Positions 47,301 to 56,966 are shown, numbered from the stretch's first letter. The stretch: 64,000 nucleotides of DNA from Nectonema munidae (GCA_030549495.1 JAUIRK010000554.1:1-64000); one strand, 5' to 3'. Numbers and translations are program-made. Notes: a model not told the origin generated them from the letters alone.

Positions 47301-50300
47301 TCAAAAGTTGATAACACCTAGTGCATTATCCTGCTTGTTGAAGACATTTTTAAAATTCCATAGGGTTTTAAAACAAATCCTTATAGATATATGTTAATAA
47401 CTCTGTATATGATTAATAGTTTAACCAAAGCATTATATGTATTAAAGCTTTATTTCTTTGCCAAATTGTAGCAGTGAGATTTTTCTATTCCCAATTTCAA
47501 TTTGTTCAAACGAGTCAAATATTAAGGATAATCGTGTAATAAATGCATTTGATAGAATGGCTGTCATCATGAAGAGATTTCGAAAATGTATTTACTTGGA
47601 CGTGAAGATCCTGAACTATTTGGTTGTTTAAGGACAACCAATACTACATTTAATCTCTCTTTTTTGGCAATAATTTTTTTTAATTTTGCCAAAATTATAT
47701 ATATGAAATATTATTTGTTTAAAAACAGTCAGAAATAAGAATTAACATTTTGAAAACTTATTAAAATAAATATAAACATAATCTATTTTTGACCAAATGA
47801 AAAAAAATTGACTTGATTAACCTTAAAAAATACATATCACACTCATGTAAAATATTTTAGAAGCGGTGTGATGTATTATATGATTGAATCATAAATATTC
47901 ACCAACTCTGCAGACTTTTATAAGCAGATGTTTGTGCGTCAATTGTAGTGTATATCCTATGATGATAATCGGCAGTGTGAATAAGGCTGCTTAATTCACG
48001 AGTTAATTCAACTCGTAGAACCTTTCCCAAATCATAATAAATTTATTTCGTTTTCTTGATGAACCATTTTTGTACCTTATGTATATCTAGGGCAGAGGTT
48101 CCCAACCTTTTTTTCACCAAGTACCCCCCTTAAAAATTTTCAGCCTTAGACGAACCCCAAATAATTTTTTTAGTTTTTTATCTTGATTTTTCACACTAAT
48201 TGATTTTAAACCTCGCTAATCATCAGTCAAAGATGTATTTCAATATATATTCATAAAAAAACAAATAAATAATTGAAAAAATTGAAGTCAATGAGAAGGT
48301 TGAGGTTGTTTTGTACTGACAAGCTCTTCTATATTTGGTTCAGTTTGCGGTAAACAGACTCTCAAGTCATCCTCGACATTTAATCTTGCCCTGTTTTTTT
48401 GTTTTAATGGTAAGAAGTGTAGAAAAGCCTTGTTCACAGAGATATGTCGACGGGAATATAAGCAACGATTTTAGAACCAATTTTGAAATTTTGGAATAAA
48501 GTACCCCAAAGTATACACCAAAAATTTGATAGTGGCATGGCTTCAAAAGAATCTTTGGCATTTGAACCATTTTTAAGTTTCTATAAACAAATATTGTGTG
48601 TGTATTTTTCATGATACTGAAAACAACTTTCAATTATTTTTTATTATGGTTTTGGGGAAAATTTTCAACCCATTTTATGTATGTGGGTGGTATATATCAG
48701 TTAAAAATTAAAAAAAAACTTTTCAGATACCTTTATAAAGTACCCCTTGAAAAAAGTGAAACGAACCCCAAGGGTTCGCGAGCCCCAGGTTGGGAACCCC
48801 TGATCTAGGGAGTCAAAATTTCCCAAAAATCAACTGGTTAATCGATCGGTTAAAAGATATAAGGCAATGAATTAACCGCTTAACGAAAACACGGTGAATT
48901 ACCATCACTAGTGTATATGTCTTTCGTATTCCTTCAGAGGATGTTGTAGCAGGAGCGAATCAACAATTTATCCATGAAAACCAAAGAAAGAAGGTGTATT
49001 CTTCTGGCGACAACATTCATTACCACCCACGCCTCACTACCAATAACTATGTGCAGCGCAAACATCCCAGACTCAACTCACTCATAGAAGTTTCTCCAAG
49101 CAACTTCGTTGACAAGAATGGCGTCACCTACAAGCATGTCATCATTAATCCAAGAAGTGCGATACACACGTCTCAGGGCAGTCGTGTTGCCTTCGGCCAA
49201 AGTGCCTCTATGCCGAGACCGTATCCTGACACCAGACCCACCACTCCTCACGGACCCTCTCTTTCTTATTCCACAAAGCAGACGCGTCTCAACAATCCTT
49301 TGAATAATAAATACGTGGAGTTGTCTTCCTTGTTGTGTAAGCTGTACCTTTATACCCTTTTGTGTGTGTGTGTGTGAAGCGTCTTTCCTAATTTGATGAA
49401 CTTTATATCCTTCCCAATAAAATAACTTACATCCATTTAAAAATATGGCTTTATGAATGTCTACAACACGTAGAAGTTTTTAATTTAATATTTAATAACA
49501 AAGATCTAAAAGACGAGAAAAATGAAATGGCCAAAGGCTTCCAAAAATAAGTGTTATTCGATGTTTTTGGCTATAAAATGCCAAAATGGCAGCCACGTAC
49601 ATAATCGGTGAGAAAAATAAAGATATATAAGATAAATAAAGAAAAATAAAAATAAAGATGTATAGGATGCCAATATGGATTTATAAACCTAACATATAAA
49701 GACGAATAAGTCATGGAGCCGTATCGTAAGAGGCGACTAAAATCATTACTTTTTTTTTTCACAACATGCATCTTTTTTTATATTAGATTTATAATTAATT
49801 CACATTCAAATATAACTACTTAATTTATAATATCAGATAGGAAAGAAGAAAGTTTTTCAAAAAAGATAAACATGCAGGAGAAGCCCTTATAAAGAAGTTT
49901 GTACATGTACCTCATTCTTTGCATTTTAACTTTTTATCTTGTCAGGTGAAGCTCGATTTATGTGACATTTTATCGTATAATCTTTATAAAATCTATAGCC
50001 AATGTATATAAGGCATACTCTTTTTAATTACTGTAACATTTAACTAATTTCTTTTTAGCGAGCAACAGTAATCAACTTAAATCTGAGCCTGTTTCAATGA
50101 ATATGGCGTCTTTGCACTCAAATAATTCCATTTACAGAAGTAGAACTTCATCTTGCGAAAACACACTCTCAATCAACCAACTACACATGAAAAATGCACC
50201 TCACGTAAATTGATCTTTAATCTCCCTTTGAAGGCTTGTTTGGCTACAGGTGATAGGAAAGAAATTGGTCTGTAGGAAGAGCTAAGCTTTTTAATGGGTA

Positions 50301-53300
50301 GTATACTAGATAATTTCCATATATGTGGAATTGTATTGTTGTTTAGAGCTGTGTTGAAGATCCGTGTAAGGAGATTAATTTCAAGGTTAGTGATATTTGT
50401 TTTGATATATGATGAGAAAGACTGCCAGTTCGCTTTTTTGAAATTTGTGTAGGTTCCGGTGTAGCAGCATATTCAGAGATATAATATATATATATCTCTG
50501 AATATTAGTTGAGTATTCGCATAACCTCAAAAATCGCCATTTCTTACCTTTTAACGTGGTGTATTTGATGTCCAAATCAAACTTATTTTATAGTCACTCT
50601 AAATCAGGCGTTCTCAAACTTTTTAACCCATCGACCCCTTTATAGACCCCTTATTTGCTTTCTCCTCGCCCTCAAACAAGTTTAATAAAAAGAAATAATT
50701 TTTTTGCCTTTCTGATGATGAGCACTAATATACGAAAATTTACCTTTAAAAATAGTATATAAAATAATATTTTATCTTTGTTTATATGCTAATACATAAC
50801 TTTCATGATTATCTCCATTTTTTCGGCCTAGTAATCTGATTAATTCGCCCTAACATAACCGCCTCCCTTTCAATCTCTATGAAATAATCGGCCTCTAGAA
50901 AACTTATCGATTCCAGGCTCTCTATATCACTTTGGGAAGCCCTGCTCTAAATTCCTAAAATTTATCTAATATGTACATGAAATGATGCTCAGAAGTCATC
51001 AGAATAGAAAAAATTTTAAATCAATAAAGGCGGAGTAATATTTGGTTCATATAAAAAATATAATCAAGGAACGCTAAATTTTGGATCACTAGAGATATAG
51101 CATCATGTCGTTAACACACATTTCTTCGCCATTTCTCTACACTCTGTCTCTGCCTCAATTGTTACGCTTACAAATTATATACACATGATTCGCTTTCCAT
51201 CAATAATAATCTGATAACTTCACATTTTTTGAAAGCGGTTGATCTATTGAAGACGATTCTGATCGAAAATCTACCCTTCCTTGATTTACTTTTTTATTTG
51301 AATAAACGTTTACTTATCCTCTATCATTTGATCGATAAGGTGTACTTCGAATCTAAGAATTTTATACTAATCACTGTCAATCTGTTTTTAACTGCACAAA
51401 TTTAGAGAGTATTAAATCGACTGTGTTCTCTGTGCTTTCTTTGCCTTTTGTTTTAGTGAAAAGTACTTTCGTCCAAGTCAAAGCTTTCACCTATCTCAAT
51501 AATAATAAAATCTCTAACCACTAAAATTCTTTTTTGACAACCGACGTCTGCGGGTGTATGCATATGCAAAGAAGTTCTTTCACATTCCCATTTTGTTTGA
51601 TAGCCCTCGCTTCCGCCACCTAATCATGCTCGCTTGACTGCAAACTACGCCACTCATCAACAACATGGCAGCAGAAACTACGGTACTAAATCTTTTCAAG
51701 GTATAGGTGAGTATGACTTGTGCACTGCCAATCAAAGCAACGCTCTAAACAACCCTCCTCCTTACTTCCTTTCAAACCACAAGCAGGAAAATCTATTCCA
51801 GAGTTCCTATGTCAATAACAGCAGCACTTTGATCCCCTCCAATGATAACTCCTATCTCCTTATCAAGTCAGGTTGTGAAGGTAACTTCATTTTTTGAGTA
51901 TAATTTTGAGTGTCCAGTGTCCACACTAATTTCGAAGACTTTCGGGTGTTTAATGCTGCTGATAACAGAAATGAGATTGGGTTTTCCTAATTGGTTCTAG
52001 TTTCGGCATTAAAAAGCTTATAAAATCTACACAAATTTGCATATCAACATTGTCCTTATATTTTGGAAATAAATACGACCAACATTTCATATTAATAAAC
52101 AACCAATAAAATTTATGACACAATGCAAATATTTGTTCGTTATGTCCATTGCTCAAAATTATTTAAAAGTACAAGATCTGAAAACTTTTGTTACTTTGGA
52201 AAAATAAGAGTCTCAAAAAATTATTAAAAAAATGCTTCTACTTAAATGAAACGATGCTTGCATGACCTCCTTTCCTTATTTGGACTTTTCTGGCAATCAA
52301 GCCATTCTATGTTTGTTTAGCCTGCCCTGGTGTCTTCCTTCATTACTTTGTGATGTCCTGATGCAACTCTTCCCCCCCTATTCCTCACTCATTTCGTCAG
52401 GATTTTGTGGAAATTTGGCAAGACGGCTATGAAGATAGGGTAGTTTTATCCTCGTGTTGGCACCCACATACTGGAAATTATGAAGCATAATCTGCACCGA
52501 ATCTTCATAGTTATCTGTCTTGTGGTTACCCAAGAAGTTATTGATAACCGAGACAGCCGCAGTAAAATTCCCATCCTTGATGAGCTTTCGAATTTGAGGA
52601 CTATCAAAGTTGCGTGCTTCTAGTTTCACAAGACTCTTCCACTGTTAGCAAGTTGTTCGTTTATAGTCCTGACTTTGCCAAAGTCATGCTTTCACTTACC
52701 ACTAGGAAGTTTTATGCTAGTTTTTTAAAGGAAAAAATATTTATTAGTAATTTGACTATTCCCACGCGTAAAATACTTTGATCCATTCTTATAAAGCTTA
52801 GAAAAAATTTGTTTTTTTATGACAATGATAATTTCAAAAAGAAACCTCAAGTTCTTTTATTTTATAAATTCAAAAAAAGGAGGCACTGAAACGTGTTATT
52901 CAACAAAAGCTGCACATACAAGAAGACAATTGGTTTGCCTTTTTTATTTTAAAAAATATTGCCCTTCTTATGCAAGCCGCCGTCTTTTTTTATATCCTTG
53001 GGTGAAAATATTTTTCCTTTTCAAACAGAAATATTTTTTTTTTTTTAGTTTTCCTTTTCAAACAGAAATATTTTTCCTTTTTCAAAAATATGATTAAATA
53101 ACTCAATATTTTTATCACATTTCAGAAATTTGAAATTAAAATAGCCATAGATCACACTTCTATTTGATATTGTTTTTACGAATTAGGGTTTTCTAGGGTT
53201 AAGAGTATAATCTTTCTCTTCCAGCTACAGGAAACAATACTTTGCTGCCCAAGAATAAAGTTCACTATCTTGAGGTTGACACAAATGGACTACTGGTGCT

Positions 53301-53855
53301 TGTCATAGCAGAGATTCTTCAAGGCCATTTGATGTTTTCATAATGCTCTTTTAGTTTTGTAGAGTGGGGAATCGGTAACAATGTATATCAATTTCCATTG
53401 ACCAGAAAGACACACTTCAATAGCAACTGTCAACATTGCTGCCAAGTACGATAGCTGTTGTGAATGCTTTGATAGAAGAAGGGTTGATTCCGCTAACCCA
53501 AACTCTTATTTTCTTCTGCGAATTAAATCTCCATGCATTATTATACAATAAAGTCACCATGATGAAAACAGTGTGTTTTTTCCTTTTAGAATTCCGTATG
53601 AAAATTCAGCCTATGTTTTATTCTGGATCTGCAAACAAAATCAATAACACCAGCAATGCCCATATGTTCTCCTCTGCTAATTCAGTGAATCGCTTTGCAT
53701 TGGGTGTTCCGTCACCTGTTCTAGCACAAGCAGCAGCTAGCCCGGCTCTGCTTCAACCCAAATCCCAACTGAACCACATGAATTCTGCACCAGGAGTCAG
53801 CTTGCTGGCCATGAGAAATGCGTATCGCAAGCGACAACACCCAAACCTCAAATGA
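38218..53855 (+). CDS. ataxin-7-like gene (gene span; zinc-finger exon plus long disordered region)
   Basis: Exons: 38218-38322, 39620-40294, 42957-43015, 43072-43490, 44256-44316, 44394-44467, 45114-45217, 48938-49336, 50059-50204, 51604-51880, 53225-about 53295 and 53590-53855. Phases fit from the first exon to the one at 53225; the join to the last exon is unresolved. The first exon carries the ataxin-7 type finger YHIFGHCP, then C-x2-C (CQFC) and a distal His (WKHL), as in the ATXN7 family (IFGHCP, CNHC, H). In that family this finger anchors the SAGA deubiquitinase module in the nucleus. Everything after it (about 750 residues) is Ser/Asn/His/Pro-rich, looks disordered and matches nothing I recognise. 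The second hallmark, the SCA7 domain (HCGV, PCTRSLTC), was not found. The 5' exons are also missing. Confidence 0.5.
39620..40294 (+). CDS. exon, acidic/Ser-rich disordered region
   Basis: A 675-base exon, open throughout, between the acceptor ATTTTTAG and the donor CCACAAG/GTATCA. It contains RKRLTIKLFRVP (basic patch), EKSLRGRLLAEVENC, then an acidic Ser-rich run (SSFGNEDELNSSFDKEDSSD) and ILKEILPNIGRSRK. Base composition is clearly richer in GC than the flanking introns, as in the other coding exons. No domain recognised. Confidence 0.75.
40295..40960. other. intron, nothing recognised
   Basis: AT-rich; no repeat family identified. Confidence 0.35.
40968..41000. mobile_element. hAT-like left end
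   Basis: CGGCTTTTCTCAACCGGGG followed by TTTTGCATAACCCTT resembles a hAT terminus (CAGGGGTTCTCAACC). It may be the left end of the remnant that ends at 42631, but the flanks show no matching duplication. Confidence 0.35.
41340..42631 (+). mobile_element. hAT-type transposase remnant
   Basis: The + strand frames read KAASSSVQSFIGEKNFFKK, FVIIDEYSFGNKYYVNVLVG then DLNLPRKAYTLQ (41547-41762), later RFSEIGLRRKPVPTRW (about 41915), and KRIVQDSSDDGFIIDKAKKA (about 42010). This order (V-DE-T---KYVNVL-G, then L-P-P-LTRW, then I--DSSD--I--A) is that of a hAT-like transposase common in arthropods. Several stops separate the pieces. The right end CGGTTGGGAATCACTG at 42616-42631 is a hAT terminus. It lies inside an intron of the ataxin-7-like gene. 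Confidence 0.62.
42957..43015 (+). CDS. short exon of the ataxin-7-like gene
   Basis: The acceptor CTATTTTTAG ends at 42956 and the donor AATAAG/GTGAGC is at 43015. It encodes DSSNSILSEYLSSTPQNQNK; entry phase 1 and exit phase 0 match the neighbours. Confidence 0.7.
43072..43490 (+). CDS. exon, His/Ser/Asn-rich region
   Basis: A 419-base open exon ending at a donor AAATAG/GTATTC. Recognisable only by composition: RYPVSQQVLRDSK, ALASPSPQCNTSPPYP, KLIDLNAFLQLP, a His/Ser run (SSQHSSRHTHSFH), DEELNSALNTLYAYS and SNPDLPYPIPN. The acceptor (TTTTGAAG) is weak, so the exact start is uncertain. Confidence 0.72.
44256..44316 (+). CDS. short exon of the ataxin-7-like gene
   Basis: The acceptor TTCTACAG ends at 44255 and the donor GTGAAG/GTAGGT is at 44316. 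It encodes RISHKMNITSTPHPKHAK and NVK; phases 2 to 0. Confidence 0.68.
44394..44467 (+). CDS. short exon of the ataxin-7-like gene
   Basis: The acceptor CTTCTTAG ends at 44393 and the donor GATGG/GTAATT is at 44467. It encodes SHPYGDSDAQRESD and SLLRSLFLQDG; phases 0 to 2. Confidence 0.7.
45114..45217 (+). CDS. short exon of the ataxin-7-like gene
   Basis: The acceptor TTTGTTTAG ends at 45113 and the donor TTTCATC/GTAATT is at 45217. It encodes SSSQSLLENNSSFDSFQRS and LPSENTRNQGIFPFH; phases 2 to 1. Confidence 0.7.
45218..46400. other. intron with SINE fragment
   Basis: At 45433-45466 the sequence GGTACAGTGGGGTGTTTTCA is the 3' end of the SINE family of 18136. The frames at 45152-45569 are extensions of the upstream exon and of this repeat, not genes. 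Confidence 0.45.
46402..47035. mobile_element. MITE with poly-G tract and inverted ends
   Basis: Left end CAGGGGTGGATCTAGAAATT; the right end, inverted, is CACTGGCGGATTTAAAGGGG. A G run of more than ten lies near the right end (46988-47000). The minus-strand frame 46873-47079 merely crosses it (GGGIGVPPPPP). The target duplication is unclear. Confidence 0.65.
47036..48084. other. intron, nothing recognised
   Basis: AT-rich without exon-like or repeat-like structure that I could support. Confidence 0.35.
48093..48802 (-). mobile_element. hAT transposon, internally deleted, ends and target duplication perfect
   Basis: The inverted ends CAGAGGTTCCCAACCT and AGGTTGGGAACCCCTG are flanked by the same eight bases, ATCTAGGG, at 48085-48092 and 48803-48810. 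On the minus strand (48633-48367) it keeps the C-terminal dimerisation part of a hAT transposase: ISKLVLKSLLIFPSTYLCEQ then GFSTLLTIKTKK. The rest of the transposase is deleted, so the copy is non-autonomous. It lies in an intron of the ataxin-7-like gene. Confidence 0.92.
48938..49336 (+). CDS. large exon of the ataxin-7-like gene
   Basis: The acceptor TTCCTTCAG ends at 48937 and the donor TTGTTGT/GTAAGC is at 49336; phases 1 and 1. It encodes DVVAGANQQFIHENQRKK, VYSSGDNIHYHPRLTTNN, HPRLNSLIEVSPSNFVDK, NGVTYKHVIINPRSAIH, RVAFGQSASMPRPYPD and a Pro/Thr/Ser stretch. Clearly coding by composition and open length. The segment NFVDKNGVTYKHVIIN looks structured, but I do not recognise it. Confidence 0.78.
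50059..50204 (+). CDS. exon of the ataxin-7-like gene
   Basis: The acceptor TTCTTTTTAG ends at 50058 and the donor CCTCAC/GTAAAT is at 50204; phases 1 to 0. It encodes SSNSNQLKSEPVSMNMAS, LHSNNSIYRSRTSSCEN and TLSINQLHMKNAPH. A LINE fragment begins about 12 bases after the donor. Confidence 0.75.
50216..50450 (-). mobile_element. LINE fragment, start of the reverse-transcriptase domain
   Basis: The minus strand is open for about 78 codons: TNFKKANWQSFSSYI, then LTRIFNTALNNNTIPHIWK, LSSILPIKKLSSSYRPISFL and SPVAKQAF. IP-x-WK, I-P--K and SYRPISFLS are the RT-0/RT-1 motifs of non-LTR retrotransposons. The element is truncated on both sides. It begins right after a host exon donor. Confidence 0.85.
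50605..50944. mobile_element. hAT-type MITE, 340 bp
   Basis: Ends CAGGCGTTCTCAAACTTTTT and, inverted, CAGGGCTTCCCAAAGTG. The flanks CTCTAAAT at 50597-50604 and 50945-50952 are an identical 8-bp target duplication. No coding capacity. Confidence 0.9.
51604..51880 (+). CDS. exon of the ataxin-7-like gene, Asn/His-rich
   Basis: The acceptor TTTGATAG ends at 51603 and the donor GTGAAG/GTAACT is at 51880 (phase 1). It encodes PSLPPPNHARLTANYATHQQ, RNYGTKSFQGIGEYDLC, NQSNALNNPPPYFLSNHKQ, SSYVNNSSTLIPSND and SYLLIKSGCE. An internal GTATAG/GTGAGT at 51708 is also a strong donor of the same phase, so a shorter splice form ending in SFQGI is possible. Confidence 0.72.
52378..52650 (-). mobile_element. 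transposon-associated ORF remnant (GPQIRKL family)
   Basis: The minus strand reads LEARNFDSPQIRKLIKDGNF, AAVSVINNFLGNHKTDNYED, SVQIMLHNFQYVGANTRIKL and PYLHSRLAKFPQNPDEMSEE, then a stop. This is the same family as the remnant at 24175 (GPQIRKLMLD, F-AVCKELLGKHRND). The text F--L---FP-N---MSEE resembles the L-SHLD-FP-N-G--S-E that follows in family members. A block between KDGNF and SVINNF is missing. It lies in an intron of the ataxin-7-like gene, in antisense. Confidence 0.65.
53225..53295 (+). CDS. penultimate exon region of the ataxin-7-like gene (end uncertain)
   Basis: The acceptor CTCTTCCAG ends at 53224, and entry in phase 1 fits the previous exon. It encodes ATGNNTLLPKNKVHYLEVDT and NGLL before candidate donors (GAG/GTTGAC at 53271, CTG/GTGCTT at 53295). 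All visible donors are phase 0, while the last exon enters in phase 1. A tiny exon near 53427-53448 (QLSTLLP, phase 0 to 1) could bridge them, but that is speculative. If not spliced, the frame stops at about 53343. Confidence 0.5.
53590..53855 (+). CDS. last exon of the ataxin-7-like gene
   Basis: The acceptor TTTTCCTTTTAG ends at 53589 and the stop TGA is at 53853-53855. It encodes FRMKIQPMFYSGSANKIN, then NSVNRFALGVPSPVLAQAAA, SPALLQPKSQLNHMNSAPGV and a basic end SLLAMRNAYRKRQHPNLK. The frame is open further left to 53436, but the acceptor and composition change at 53589 favour an exon start there. A candidate AATAAA is at about 54307. Confidence 0.75.
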
Positions 53856-55463
53856 AAGAATAGCACCGTTCATACTACCAACTTTAATGAAATCAAAGCA
53901 ACAAGATTTATAGCTTCTTGCATTTATCATTACCTCTATTTTCGCTAATCAACCAAATATAATATATTCTTTTCTTCTCCTTTTTTAATTTTGACCGCGC
54001 ATATGCAAGTTTATCTTTTTCATGTGATGATGATTGATTTTGTTAGGCCTGTTTTGCTTTCGAGCTTGATACACGTCTCTCTCTCTCTATATATATCTTT
54101 GTTATACCTTTTCTTATTGCAAGCGTTAAATTTGTATTGATTAAGAAAATTCAAAAATTATAATCATGTTTCGCCTGAATCCTCGGCCATGTTTTGATTT
54201 TGCGTAATGACGACGATAACTACAATGAACTTTATTTCTTTATACAGTAAAAACTAAACATTTATATAATTCCTAGTTAATCGATTTTCGTATCTTTGAA
54301 GCATAGAATAAAATGATTATTATTCACCTTTGCACTCAAATCTACTTTTCTATGGATCCATGAGTTAGGGTTAGATGGAGGAAATTAAATGCCTTTTTAT
54401 TAGTTTGACAGCCTCACGCTTTGTGCATACGCCACCTATCCCTCTCTCACGTGCTTATTTTTCTCATCTACTAAGTATAGGGGTGGATCAAATACATATT
54501 TTCTATGTCAAATACAGTCAATCCTCGTTAATCTTTTATGTTAATTAACTTATTCTATAATTAGATAAGATAATTATCTAATAGGTTAATTAGATAATAA
54601 TATATAATTATATAGATTTATTATAAGATAATTAGTTTTATGTTAGCTTTTATGAAAACCCATAATTTTGGTGTCGAAAACACCAACTGTTTAGACATTT
54701 TAATCCTTTTTATCTTCCCTTATTCAAAGGTGAAAAGAGAAGAAACAACTTTAGGAAAAAAATTATTTGTACGCATGATGAAGGATGTGGAAACGAGCGT
54801 TGACTCTAGTTCTGTTCTGGTTTCCAAAAATCCCGGATTCCAAAGATTCTAATAGGATACTCATGAAAGTATTCAAAAAATACGAGCGGATACTGTTTCT
54901 CACAAATTTACACTTTACATATCTTTAATTGTACAAATAATAAGATATTAAAAAATCTAACCATACATATTAACCTATCGCAAATATATAGTCAAAAAAG
55001 TCTATTAACTTGTTATATTTAAAAAAAACTTGGGTTCGATCAAACTTAAAATAATTACTTGCGGGTTGGGTTCTGATGGCAAAAAATCTTTTACCACACA
55101 GGAATTTTCTTATGACAAGCCTAAATTTTATCTTTAATACTTCGATCTGTAGGCACAAACTAACTTACTGTTATTCAAATCTCTAAGTCAAAAAATCTTA
55201 TTTCACTGTTTATTTTATTTCAAAGAAGACAAGACGTAGTGGTATACCTCACTTGTGTTTGTTTTATTGCTTAATTGGAGTAGAAAAATGTATAAAAAAG
55301 ATTGTTGAAAGTAAATGACATTTTTTCCTCGTCTTCAAGCAATGTTTCTCATTCTAAAGTGAAAGCAAATTGTGTCTCTTTTGATAATAAAAGTTTACGA
55401 CCCCGTTCTAGACATTACTTTCTTTCAATATCGAATAAACATTAGGCTTCAAAAAATTCGCAA
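53856..55463. other. 3' UTR and intergenic DNA, nothing else seen
   Basis: Contains a CT/TA microsatellite (about 54077-54096) and AT-rich sequence. The frame 54640-54852 is not supported by any motif. Confidence 0.4.
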
Positions 55464-55590
55464 TTAACCGGTCATCGAGCACAGTCGACTTTACAAAAAT
55501 AAAATCGTCTGCGTTTATCAATGCTCTTTAATACAAATCTTCTGCTTTACATTAGATATCGTCTGATTATTCTGGCCGATAACGGGTTAA
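55464..55590 (-). mobile_element. TTAA-bounded MITE, copy 4 (cleanest, 127 bp)
   Basis: Begins TTAACCGGTCATCGAGC and ends TGGCCGATAACGGGTTAA. The inside is nearly identical to 10152-10267 (ATGCTCTTTAATACAAATCT, ATATCGTCTGATTATTCTG). Confidence 0.78.
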
Positions 55591-56408
55591 AGAAAGAAAT
55601 TAGGGAACACTCACTAACAAACACAGTGTGATACATACAGATTCAGATACACACCTCGCAAATTACTAAAATTAAAATACGAAACAATCGATAGGAAAGG
55701 AAATAAAGTTATTTCAGAGAGAAACAAATTTTGAATAAGAATATCTGAAAAAGCAAAGGGCAAAATAAGGAATGCAGAAATGATTGATTTACGGTTCAAA
55801 AACAAAAATCAGTAGTTGAATCTTTCTTATTACATACATCTGTAAAATTTGATCTATCAAACACGTGGATCTATTGAGATGTAGATCATAGACTATCAAG
55901 TCATGATATCAGTTATGTGTAGATATAATAGTCCATACCAAGAAAAAGTAGAATTTGTATTTTGACAGTTTGCTCTCAATATTTACTTTGAAATTATTTG
56001 GGTATATCGGCATCAACTAGCATTGAATTTTTCAAACAAAAAAAAACATATTTTTTGTCAATAAAAAAAATCTATACAATTTATTTTGGGAATAAAAATA
56101 TCCTTGATTTTAGTTAGGTATTCGACTATGAAAACCTGTGACGTCATAAAAAGGGTTTTATTTGAGAAAGAAGTAACTATATATTTTCAAATGGATGCTA
56201 AGAAAATTGTGCTTTATTTGATAATGTGTGTTTGATCATGATTTATGTTTTATCGTGTTTCACATAAATAGATTTACTATCGCTTATTATTATTAGTCTT
56301 TTTCATTTCAATTTTTTTCAAATAGTTTGAAATTTCAAGTTTGTTTGCTTTACATTCACTTCAACGTTACAATTACTTGTCTTAGTTCAAGAATTTATTC
56401 TATTTATA
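55591..56408. other. AT-rich, nothing recognised
   Basis: No gene or repeat that I can support. Confidence 0.4.
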
Positions 56409-56966
56409 CAGTGATGTACCTCGGTTTTCGACCACAATTCGTTCGTACAAAGTGTTCGAAAAGCGATTTGGTCGAATACCGAATCACTTATTCTCATAAG
56501 AATTAGTGTAAAAGCAAATAATCCGTTCTCAAACACCAAAGTACCACTGTATCATTACTATTATTTTCATAATCTTTACTTCTAGGGTTACTCTCTTAGT
56601 TTTTGCTTTCCTGTCACCGTCACTTATATTTTCTTTAGAAGACATAATTAGCACTGTATCTAAATAATATGTCATAACAATTTGATATCAATTTCATGCT
56701 CTTACCTACTAAGGGAATGAGAGTATGATTTGTTATGTGCAAGAATGATTATATGTTATATGCACTTTTAGTGTATACAATGTGTTATCAATTCCATGTG
56801 TACGTTTTATATAAATATTGGATGTCAGTTGTTCATGTGTGTATAAAATTGGGTGTTAATATGAGAAGAAAGTCATCACGTGTTTGGCTGGCTGAATACC
56901 GAATTCTGTTCGAAAACTTAAACAATTTTGGCTCGGTTTTTTTGGTCGAAAATCGAGGTTCCACTG
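56409..56966. mobile_element. Tc1/mariner-type MITE, probably a composite
   Basis: Left end CAGTGATGTACCTCGGTTTTCG and, inverted, right end CAGTGGAACCTCGATTTTCG, each next to TA (56407-56408 and 56967-56968). An extra inner end, CAAAGTACCACTG/TA at about 56540-56552, pairs with the left end too, giving a 144-bp unit inside the longer one. The frame 56735-57007 crosses it by chance. Confidence 0.78.

Noticed and set aside
52378-52629. Minus-strand frame considered as a TRAPPC12-like host gene
   Set aside because: A loose resemblance only. It aligns better with the transposon-associated remnant at 24175 (GPQIRKL, FLGNH), lies in antisense inside an intron, and misses a central block.
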